In this document: positions 1-5,886 of the stretch, one piece after another | Layout of the letters: each line of letters starts with the position of its first letter | Numbering within the stretch: the first letter of the stretch is position 1 | Source: Sodalis-like endosymbiont of Proechinophthirus fluctus | GTDB lineage: Bacteria > Pseudomonadota > Gammaproteobacteria > Enterobacterales > Enterobacteriaceae | DNA length: 5,886 bases | Assembly (NCBI RefSeq): GCF_001602625.1 | Contig: NZ_LECR01000003.1 | Location: 3,560 to 9,445, forward strand | Direction of reading: 5' to 3' | The notes under the pieces: generated by a model | Told to the model about the DNA's origin: nothing | What the model saw: only the letters and a program-made list of their open reading frames with translations | Databases searched by the model: none | Position numbers and translations under genes: made by a program

Positions 1-419
1 CCTCGCGCCGCCAGTCGCAGTAGCTGGCCAAAAACCCAGACACAGTTATTTTTTGCGGCCATTGCCATTGGCCGACACCAGATCTAGAGGTTGTGGTTTC
101 AATATTGGGAGTTGGTCCAGAGCTGACGCGGCGTCTGTAGACAGATATCCGAATCCAGCCTCGACTGTTGGCTAACGTGCCAGATGCTGAACCGACCGCC
201 GGCCGGTATTAGCATTGAGATGGCCGAAGTAGCGCCGCTGATCCAGTCGCAGTACTTGATAATTCCCCACCTCCAGCGGCAACGGTTAGGTACCTGATAA
301 TACAACCGTTGCGAAGCTGCCGATGGCGCTGGCATATCGATTTTTTGCCACGGCGTCCCGCGCGGCGCCGCACCGAATGCAGCCATCGCCAGCCAAACTG
401 TGAATAGCCTACGCATCAT
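1..419 (-). pseudogene. mepA: mepA, penicillin-insensitive murein endopeptidase (degraded, 3' end outside window)
   Basis: In the family this is a periplasmic metallo-endopeptidase that cleaves D-Ala-meso-DAP cross-links in peptidoglycan. The start ATG (419 or 416) lies 2-5 nt past the aroC stop, the usual enterobacterial order. A signal-peptide-like N-terminus (MMRRLFTVWLAMAAFG) and the mature start TPWQKI are readable. A frameshift follows near 330-340, after which another frame gives IGSF and NYQVLRLDQRRYFGH with an internal TAA at 286-288. About 25 codons are then missing near 200-222, before the frame resumes at MLIPAGGRF. The zinc-ligand segment reads WHVSQQSRLDSD where the E. coli protein has GHASHQTGLDVD, so the ligand His113 is now Gln while Asp120 remains. 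A further shift near 105-120 leads to LKPQPLDLVSANG and a TAA at 46-48; traces continue to the edge. Several independent lesions make it certainly non-functional. Identity comes from remembered E. coli MepA, not a search. Confidence 0.88.
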
Positions 420-421
420 GG

Positions 422-1507
422 TCACCATACCGGCGACGACGCAACAACATCCGCGCACTGCGCGCGCTGGCGCAACAAGTGATCCATTAACACGATCGCC
501 ATCATGGCCTCGGCAATAGGAACTGCGCGGATGCCGACGCAAGGATCGTGACGGCCGCGGGTCACAATCTTCACTGCCTCGCCGTTGCGGTTCACCGTCC
601 GTCCGGGCACCATGATACTGGAGGTGGGCTTAAGGGCGAGATGAGTGACAACCGGCTGGCCGCTGCTGATGCCTCCGAGAATGCCGCCGGCGTGATTACT
701 TTGGAAGCCTTCTGGAGTGATCTCGTCGCGGTTTTCACTGCCGCGCTTGCCGATCACCGAGAAACCATCTCCTATCTCTACTCCTTTCATAGCGTTGATG
801 CTCATTAGCGCATGGGCCAGATCAGCATCAAGGCGGTCGAACACTGGCTCTCCTAGGCCGGCGGGCAAATTCTCCGCTACGACCGTGATCTTGGCACCTA
901 TGGAATCCCCAGCCTTTTTCAAATCTCGCATCAGCGCATCGAGCGCCTCCAGACAGTCGACATCAGGGCAGAAGAACGGATTTTGTTCCACCTGTGCCCA
1001 ATCTTTGAGTTCGCAGCGAATATGGCCCATTTGCGCTAGAAAACCGCGCACCTGTACCCCATAGTGTTGCGCCAAATATTTCTTGGCGATGGCCCCGGCA
1101 GCGATGCGCATTGCCGTTTCCCGCGCAGATGAACGACCGCCGCCGCGATAATCGCGCCGGCCATACTTCTGTTCGTAGCTGTAGTCGGCGTGTCCCGGAC
1201 GGTAGAGATCCTTGATAGCACTGTAATCCTGCGGGCGCTGATCGGTATTTTCAATAAGCAGCCCGATGCTGGTGCCGGTAGTGACGCCCTCAAAGACGCC
1301 GGAAAGGATCTTCACGCGATCCGGCTCGCGCCGCTGTGTAGTATAGCGCGATGTGCCTGGCCGCCTGCGGTCAAGATCACGCTGCAGGTCGTCCTCGCTA
1401 AGCGGGATACCCGGCGGTACACCGTCGACGATCCCGCCTAGAGCTGGGCCGTGGGATTCTCCGAAGGTAGTAACGCGGAAAAATTGTCCAATACTGTTCC
1501 CTGCCAT
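422..1507 (-). CDS. aroC: Chorismate synthase AroC, intact
   Basis: AroC catalyses the last shikimate step in the cytoplasm: anti-1,4-elimination of phosphate from 5-enolpyruvylshikimate-3-phosphate to chorismate, needing reduced FMN. The 361-residue product equals the E. coli length and aligns end to end without gaps by eye. Family signatures are present: GESHG at 16-20, RPGHADY with catalytic-type His106, [13 protein letters not shown] at 122-134, and [18 protein letters not shown] at 318-335. Residues expected at the cofactor and NADP sites are kept (Arg48, Arg54, Arg125-Ser127, Asn238-Ala239, Gly278, Lys293-Ser297, Arg319). The ATG has AAGGAG (1513-1518) five nt upstream. It sits 79 nt downstream of prmB and ends 2 nt before the mepA start, consistent with a prmB-aroC-mepA transcript. 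It is the clearest functional gene here, flanked by dead ones, which suggests continued selection for chorismate. Confidence 0.98.
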   Translation of the reverse strand: MAGNSIGQFFRVTTFGESHGPALGGIVDGVPPGIPLSEDDLQRDLDRRRPGTSRYTTQRREPDRVKILSGVFEGVTTGTSIGLLIENTDQRPQDYSAIKDLYRPGHADYSYEQKYGRRDYRGGGRSSARETAMRIAAGAIAKKYLAQHYGVQVRGFLAQMGHIRCELKDWAQVEQNPFFCPDVDCLEALDALMRDLKKAGDSIGAKITVVAENLPAGLGEPVFDRLDADLAHALMSINAMKGVEIGDGFSVIGKRGSENRDEITPEGFQSNHAGGILGGISSGQPVVTHLALKPTSSIMVPGRTVNRNGEAVKIVTRGRHDPCVGIRAVPIAEAMMAIVLMDHLLRQRAQCADVVASSPVW

Positions 1508-1512
1508 CGGGA

Positions 1513-1518
1513 CTCCTT
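1513..1518 (-). promoter_or_regulatory. Ribosome binding site of aroC
   Basis: AAGGAG on the minus strand, five nt before the aroC ATG at 1507. It matches the anti-Shine-Dalgarno consensus well and fixes the start that also gives the family N-terminus MAGNSIGQ. Confidence 0.85.
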
Positions 1519-1586
1519 ACCAATTCCTGATAAGTAAAAGTGACACTCCACAGCTGCACTCGGGCTTCGCGGCCGGGCCAGGGGTT

Positions 1587-2519
1587 TTAATCACGGTACA
1601 GCTTGAATAGTTCGCCGCAGGCGATTAACTGCTGCCGCGTCAACATTAATACACCGTCGTCGCCGTGGGAAAATTCCAGCCAGCGGAATGGCACCTGTGG
1701 GTATTGTGTCATCAATTGCACCATGCTGTTACCCACTTCGCAAATCAGTACACCATCCTCGGCAAGGTAATCGGGCGCACAGACTAGAATACGCCGCACT
1801 AGCTTGAGACCATCGCTTCCAGCGACCAGGCCCAGCACCGGTTCGGCGTGGAACTCTGCCGGCAAATCATTCATATCCTCTTCATCCACATAGGGCGGGT
1901 TGGTGACGATCACGTCATAGGCTAGCGGTGGTAAGTCACGGAATAAATCGGAGAGAATCGGAGTGACCCGATGCTCAACGCCGTGCGCCTGGATATTTTG
2001 CTCCGCCACGGCCAATACACTAGGAGCAATATCTACCGCGTCTACCTCTGCCTCGGGATAGGCGTAGGAGCAAGCGATGGCGATGCAGCCGCTACCGGTA
2101 CACATATCGAGTATATGCGCAGGAGGATGCGGCAATAAATAGCGAAAACGATCGGTAACTAGTTCGCCAATAGGCGAACGCGGGATCAACACGCGATCGT
2201 CAACATAAAACTCCAGGCCGCAGAACCAGGCCTTATTGGTCAAGTACGGCACGGGTATACGCTCATTGACCCGGCGGATCACGCGCTCAACCACACAGGC
2301 ACGCTCGCTGGAGGTAAGGCGTGCGCCGTGCATCTCCGGCGGAAAATCCAGCGGCAGGGACAAACTGGGCAACACCAGCTGCAGCGCTTCATCCCAGGGA
2401 TTGTCGGTACCGTGGCCGTAATAAAGTTGTGTGGCGTTAAACCGGCTGACTGTCCAGCGAAGCATATCCTGTATGGTATGCATTTCCGCTACCGCTTCAT
2501 CCACAAAAATTTTGTCCAA
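1587..2519 (-). CDS. prmB: Ribosomal protein uL3 glutamine methyltransferase PrmB, TTG start
   Basis: PrmB is a cytoplasmic S-adenosylmethionine-dependent methyltransferase that N5-methylates a glutamine of ribosomal protein uL3 (Gln150 in E. coli), aiding 50S assembly. From the TTG at 2519 the product is 310 residues, the E. coli length, and aligns from [10 protein letters not shown] to the terminal YRD. The SAM-binding motif I ([12 protein letters not shown], about 138-149) and the hallmark NPPY (207-210), which grips the substrate glutamine amide, are both intact, as is the N-terminal helical part (about 1-90) containing [12 protein letters not shown]. The same frame stays open to a TTG at 2549, with an ATG at 2531, but family length and the Shine-Dalgarno sequence favour 2519. 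No frameshift or internal stop is visible. It is the first gene of the likely prmB-aroC(-mepA) unit and diverges from the smrB remnant. Confidence 0.95.
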   Translation of the reverse strand: MDKIFVDEAVAEMHTIQDMLRWTVSRFNATQLYYGHGTDNPWDEALQLVLPSLSLPLDFPPEMHGARLTSSERACVVERVIRRVNERIPVPYLTNKAWFCGLEFYVDDRVLIPRSPIGELVTDRFRYLLPHPPAHILDMCTGSGCIAIACSYAYPEAEVDAVDIAPSVLAVAEQNIQAHGVEHRVTPILSDLFRDLPPLAYDVIVTNPPYVDEEDMNDLPAEFHAEPVLGLVAGSDGLKLVRRILVCAPDYLAEDGVLICEVGNSMVQLMTQYPQVPFRWLEFSHGDDGVLMLTRQQLIACGELFKLYRD

Positions 2520-2679
2520 TCTTCCCTCCATGATCTTCACTTTCTTCAACAGGCGCTAGTGTGCCATGAAGTGATGGACAAAGCAGTAGCCAGGTAAGCT
2601 TTGGAAGGAAATGGCACCACTTTTTTCGCCATCAAAAAGAGAGTAAATTGATATAAAAGGCTAGGCGCAGAAAGAAATA
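2520..2679. promoter_or_regulatory. prmB-smrB divergent intergenic region
   Basis: These 160 nt separate the prmB TTG from the smrB remnant ATG and must hold the prmB promoter unless transcription enters from elsewhere. On the plus strand, TG-a-TATAAA at 2649-2657 resembles an extended -10 element pointing into smrB, but no good -35 stands upstream and the gene it would serve is dead. I could not pick a convincing -10/-35 pair for prmB. Apart from the prmB Shine-Dalgarno, listed separately, no other element is evident. Confidence 0.35.
2524..2529 (-). promoter_or_regulatory. Ribosome binding site selecting the prmB TTG start
   Basis: GGAGGG on the minus strand. Its GGAGG core lies five nt before the TTG at 2519. 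The only in-frame ATG nearby (2531-2529) overlaps this motif and has no comparable site of its own, so the signal decides for TTG. Confidence 0.75.
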
Positions 2680-3221
2680 ATGAAAAAATGGTTTACACTG
2701 GCGGAGGATGATCTTCTGCTGTTTAGGCAGACGGTAGTGTGCGTTTAAACTCCTGTCCCATGACTGGGTAAAGCCGCCTCTTCGCCGCAACGCACGAAAA
2801 CTGCAATGCCCCATGACAATTGATCCAGGAGCAGGTAGATGCCATTTTCTACTTTTCCGATGAATTCCAGCCGCTGTTTCAAAGCAGAGGGACAAGGACC
2901 GCCGCGCTATGTCTGGCCGAATGTGATCCTATATGAGGCAAAAAAGCTGCGGCGCGGGTGACTATACACCTGAGCTATTTTTGTGGACGTGTACGGGCTT
3001 ACGCGGGCGGAAGAAAAACAGGAGTAGGCGTGCTCATAGTCGCTTGCCGACATGAACATGTGTGTTGCGCCTAAGTCATGCACGGACACGGCAAACATAT
3101 CTTGAAGTAGTAGACGCTGCTTTAGCCAGCACAACATCTTGACGTCAAGGGATTTCATTAGGCGCCGAAGGAAGTTAGCGGAGGTGCGTTGCTATTGATT
3201 ATGGTAGAGTTGACGTATTAA
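2680..3221 (+). pseudogene. smrB: smrB (yfcN), Smr-domain ribosome-rescue endonuclease, degraded
   Basis: SmrB cleaves mRNA between collided ribosomes through its C-terminal Smr domain. The remnant covers nearly the full gene (542 nt against about 550 for E. coli). The N-terminus reads MKKWFTLAEDDLLLFRQ, then TAA at 2746. Homology resumes at 2820-2882 (LIQEQVDAIFYFSDEFQPLF), shifts frame at about 2885 to PRYVWPNVILYEAKKLRRG, and stops with TGA at 2959. The Smr LDLHGL motif appears as VDVYGL in another frame, followed by a TAG. From about 3045 a third frame gives CRHEHVCCA, MHGHGKHILK (3078-3107) and APKEVSGGALLLIMVEL, interrupted by TAA 3072 and TAG at 3108, 3111, 3123 and 3159. Comparison with E. 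coli puts those TAGs at Gln, Gln, Trp and Gln codons, so they look like simple C-to-T or G-to-A changes. It diverges from prmB, as in E. coli. Definitely inactive. Confidence 0.9.
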
Positions 3222-3785
3222 AAGATAACAAGTAGGAAGGCTGTAGCTCTAGCGTCACAGGACCTAGGCGCGGGTGTTTTCGCCCTTAGTCGAGCAGAGC
3301 TCAGTTAACGCATTGCCGGTCATTTTCCCAAATTACTAGTCTTTTCCAAATAGATACATCCCTTTAGTGAGTAGTAATTCGCCATAGCGCTTCATGATCC
3401 GATCTTTTATCAACTTATCTTGCTTCGACATCCTAGTTTAAATAGTAAAACACTTCTCTATGGAGCAGAACCAACTTAGGTTGGACAACCAATGTCGAGG
3501 AATAAAGTTGTTGCCATTCATGGCAAGTTCACAGGCATTTACCGAATTATCAATCTAATTCAGCGGTAATATCCCAAAAAATCTGTGCTGTAATTTTAGT
3601 ATATATTATTTTTCCTTATAAACAACAGAATTTCTCTATTGAAATCGAGATTGCGATGAAACGTAATATTAATACTGAGACTAAGATATTTATTTATAAT
3701 TACGGGACACTAGCATGATTTAAAAAGAGCTATGATGATTGTTATGATTTATATCGTGCTTTTTTATAATGCGTGATAATTATTC
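3222..3785. other. Gene-free stretch between the smrB remnant and the glycosyltransferase island
   Basis: No convincing gene on either strand. Composition is mixed up to about 3330 and then AT-rich. Short open stretches exist: a minus-strand 31-codon frame at 3431-3336 (MSKQDKLIKDRIMKRYGELL...), and a plus-strand 32-codon frame from ATG 3460. Neither has a Shine-Dalgarno or a family I recognise. Minus-strand hydrophobic fragments just below 3786 may be the last trace of the membrane protein upstream. The stretch holds the left junction of the island, but I see no tRNA, integrase, IS end or target duplication marking it. Confidence 0.5.
3471..3492. repeat. Cluster of overlapping short inverted repeats
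   Basis: CCAAC (3471-3475) pairs with GTTGG (3480-3484) across a 4-nt loop, and GGTTG (3479-3483) pairs with CAACC (3486-3490) across 2 nt. The two stems share bases, so only one can form at a time. There is no U-run, so this is not an intrinsic terminator. It could be a protein-binding site or a decayed element; its function is unknown. Confidence 0.4.
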
Positions 3786-4906
3786 ATAATAACAACGATA
3801 AAACGTTATTTTGAGCAGTGAAATAGCCTATTGCACGTGGTAGGGTGAATCAGGATTCAGACTTGCCACTGCGAATAAACTAATCACAATACCTATCTCT
3901 GCTAGAATAAAGAAGATGTCTAGTAATCTAAGTTAATTATTATTAACAGAAACTAACTTTTATTTCACTCTTACCCTGGCCATTACAATATCATAGATAA
4001 AAAGTACTACGTAATATAGAAGCATTCCAATACTTAAGATATATAGTAGGAAACCTAAACTAACCATCTTCATCTCTATAAAAACATCCTTGACAATTAT
4101 TGAGATAAGAATAGCAATCACGAACTGTGAGAGGTTTGTCATCATATCGGGTAGATTATACAATGTTAATAACTGCAGATTAATTTACTTCAAGGGGGCC
4201 GGTGTGTCTAGGCAATGCCTCGTTTCCAACATAACTGACGATGATGATCGCTAATGATAACGCGAAAGGATAAACGCTTTTATAGAAATCGAAAAAATAA
4301 ATAAAATCACAATCAATGGTAATGCAACTAATTTATCTCTAATTGGTGCCTCTAAAGATATCATCGTTATTGGTAGAAAAATTAAAAAAGATAATATCAG
4401 AATAGGCGCTGCAACTATTGAAACATCATTATCGCCGTGACAAGTATAAACATAATATTTTCTATATTATATTTTACCCTAAGACCATATCCAGATCGTT
4501 GTATCCCAATGGGATAAATAATACCGCAGACAGCGCTAGCGATTTAGAATGGCGCGTGAATACCTAAGATAGTCGAGGTAAATAATAAAAAACTAGGCGG
4601 CAATAATAAGCGCAGAGAGCCGAATGTATAAGCTTTATAGCCAGATATCCCCAACAGCATTACAAGTGCAGTGAAATAACTATAATATAGGGAAATAATA
4701 TTATTTCCATAGGAAAAATCTACAGGAAGTAGGCTGTATCTTTCAATGAAAACACTAGTTATCACCTGCATATCCGCAGAGTCGCTATGAAAATAGATAG
4801 GATAGATGAAATAGTGATAGATAAATAAGATAGGATAAATCCGATATTAAACTCAACCAGAAAAAACGGCGATGATCCTGGCATGATTACCGTTCAGTAA
4901 TTTCAT
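3786..4906 (-). pseudogene. Degraded polytopic membrane protein, probable GT-C-type glycosyltransferase of a gtr-like cassette
   Basis: Collinear hydrophobic segments in shifting frames reconstruct one large membrane protein of roughly 370 or more residues. It opens at ATG 4906 (MKLLNGNHARIIAVF), shifts at an A6/T6 run (4861-4866) into a transmembrane helix (LVEFNIGFILSYLSIT), and continues with HSDSADMQVITSVFIERY, an acidic motif just after helix 1 as in the first periplasmic loop of GT-C enzymes. A TAA at 4546-4544 interrupts IHAPF/IASAVCGIIY. Shifts near 4433 and 4263 link IVAAPILILSFLIFLPI and LAIIIVSYVGNEAL. A further frame (4184-3963) reads LYNLPDMMTNLSQFVIAILI and two more helices; after TAA at 3960 and 3933 it still reads LLDIFFILAEIGIVISLF to TAG 3828, then YFTAQNNVLSLLL to TGA 3786. 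It lies just downstream of the GtrB-like gene, where gtr cassettes carry the type-specific transferase. That it is a degraded multi-span membrane gene is fairly secure; the GT-C assignment and the joining of all pieces into one gene are inferences. Confidence 0.55.
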
Positions 4907-4952
4907 TTTCAGTATTGAGGAATTATTAGGATTACCAATTTCTCACCGTCTT

Positions 4953-5886
4953 TTATTTAACATTTTTATTTAAAGTATTATACGTTACCTGTATATCATC
5001 CGCCGCCGGCGCTGCGTCAGTGGCTTTTGAGATAACTTCATAATTAATTTATTTTTCTATTAAAAAACGGTCTGTTTTTTTATTTCAGCGTATATTTTAC
5101 AATATATTAATCTACAATACGGAGAAAAAATAATTAAATTCCACCGAAGAATAAAATAGAAAGAGATATCGGTATCTAACCTTCTACCATATTTCAGATT
5201 ATTTTTATATAGGATATATATAATTACAAATACTGATAGAAAGCAGATGATAAATTCTGCGTAAAATATAATACGCAGGAGATAGATAGAAGAAGATGTT
5301 ATCCCTCTCACCGCCAAAGAGATCATCTTGATCAGAGAATAATGTGTATCGCCAGTCACTCGCACTATGCATGAATAAAATACCTGTTCACTTTATGCTA
5401 CGTAGATAAATATTTTTCTCTATTAAATTCAGTAATACTTTTAATGCACCCCGGCTGATGAGTATGAAATCATCATGATCTTGAATTTGTTTAATCTCTA
5501 TCACAGCCATGATCAGATAAAATGATATCATAGGTTAGATTAAATTAACTATCACTGTCTAGCTGTAAACGTACGCTGTAGACAAATTCATTTATATATC
5601 AGTCAATTATTTATTCTATATAATTCGTATTGTCTTACAAATCTGCGTCTATACTGACGATGGTATCCACGTTTGCGTGGTTTAGTACCGCCAGTAATGC
5701 GTCATTATGACAATAATTTTCTGATATCTTTAAGCCATATGCTGCTTTATTATCAGCCACAGATCTGCAAATTAATTTCCATATGTTACTTACACTATCA
5801 TCGTCAAAAATAACAAGTATCTACCCTGTCTAATTTTATTTAGACATTTTAAACTCGTAACTAATTATATTATTGAATGCAAAAAA
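4953..5886 (-). pseudogene. GtrB/YfdH-like family 2 glycosyltransferase, degraded (5' end outside window)
   Basis: Family members transfer glucose or a similar sugar from a nucleotide donor to undecaprenyl phosphate at the inner membrane. From 5820 the frame reads ILVIFDDDS (family: I-F-x-N-D-G-S), ISENYCHNDALLAVLNHA, then SIDADL followed by TAA (5637-5635) exactly where the conserved SIDADLQD has Gln. Homology goes on through IIDxYINEF and VYSVRLQLDSDS, shifts near 5520 to QDHDDFILISRGALKVLL and EKNIYLRS, then lacks about ten codons before RVTGDTHYSLIKMISLAV and GITSSSIYLLRI (5365 onward), the GtrB hallmark before the two C-terminal membrane helices. IYAEIKKQ matches the terminal GRIYxExKxRP. 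A shift at an A6/T6 run (5062-5067) recovers a tail, INYEVISKATDAAPAADD, ending at TAA 4953. Three stops (5838, 5832, 5823) lie near the right edge. ArnC is a relative, but the T-G-D-T-H-Y and G-I-T-S segments fit GtrB better. Inactive. Confidence 0.8.

Noticed and set aside
548..1610. Plus-strand open frames opposite aroC (548-808, 717-1064, 1190-1441, 1353-1610)
   Set aside because: They lie antisense to an intact, highly conserved gene and show no family features; their openness follows from aroC codon usage.
2632..3158. Minus-strand frames at 2895-2632 and 3158-2907
   Set aside because: They are shadows on the opposite strand of the smrB remnant, whose segments are recognisable on the plus strand.
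3336..3431. Minus-strand 31-codon frame MSKQDKLIKDRIMKRYGELL...
   Set aside because: It has a plausible basic N-terminus, but no Shine-Dalgarno, no recognised family and an early stop; too little to call a gene or a pseudogene.
3960..4163. Free-standing 67-residue two-helix membrane protein starting at TTG 4163
   Set aside because: The same frame is open upstream to 4184 and continues after two stops (3960, 3933) into another hydrophobic helix at 3932-3828, and no Shine-Dalgarno precedes the TTG. It reads better as a fragment of the large membrane pseudogene.
4544..4771. Independent 75-residue membrane protein
   Set aside because: Coding similarity continues both before the ATG (HSDSAD) and beyond the TAA (IASAVCGIIY in the same frame), so it is a slice of a larger broken gene.
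5060..5365. Short intact 101-residue membrane protein
   Set aside because: It is the C-terminal part of the GtrB-like protein: family hallmark residues precede its helices, and the rest of the enzyme is readable upstream in other frames.
3222..5886. CRISPR array, tRNA or rRNA genes, IS element, or toxin-antitoxin pair
   Set aside because: I looked for regular repeats, cloverleaf-like segments, transposase motifs and terminal inverted repeats and found none; the AT-rich repetition is simple low-complexity sequence.

Overview
The window looks like the chromosome of a gammaproteobacterial (Enterobacterales) host-associated symbiont in the middle of genome reduction, most likely Sodalis or a Sodalis-allied lineage. 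This rests on remembered similarity and the erosion pattern, not on a search. The core block mepA-aroC-prmB, with smrB divergent, is arranged as in Escherichia coli. Only aroC and prmB are intact; both flanking genes are riddled with frameshifts, stops and deletions.

Region 1-2519 (minus strand, ordinary GC). prmB (2519-1587) is followed by aroC (1507-422), and mepA begins 2 nt after the aroC stop and runs off the left edge. AroC makes chorismate, the last common precursor of the aromatic amino acids, folate and quinones. PrmB methylates a glutamine of ribosomal protein uL3. Both retain full family length and their key residues. mepA (a murein endopeptidase) is a clear pseudogene.

Region 2520-3221. 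After a 160-nt divergent intergenic region, smrB lies on the plus strand as a full-length but dead gene: segments of the protein are readable in all three frames, with at least seven stops.

Region 3222-3785. I see no gene here, only short open stretches and a small cluster of overlapping inverted repeats.

Region 3786-5886 (minus strand, strikingly AT-rich). No entry here is intact, but joining frames by eye reconstructs two degraded genes in tandem. The upstream one (5886-4953, running off the right edge) is a GtrB/YfdH-type family 2 glycosyltransferase with a two-helix membrane tail. The downstream one (4906 to about 3786) is a polytopic membrane protein, probably the GT-C-like partner of a gtr cassette. 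Such cassettes decorate O-antigen or another surface glycan from undecaprenyl-phosphate-linked sugar. The whole looks like a horizontally acquired surface-modification island, inserted downstream of smrB and now decayed. This buried cassette is the least obvious content of the window.
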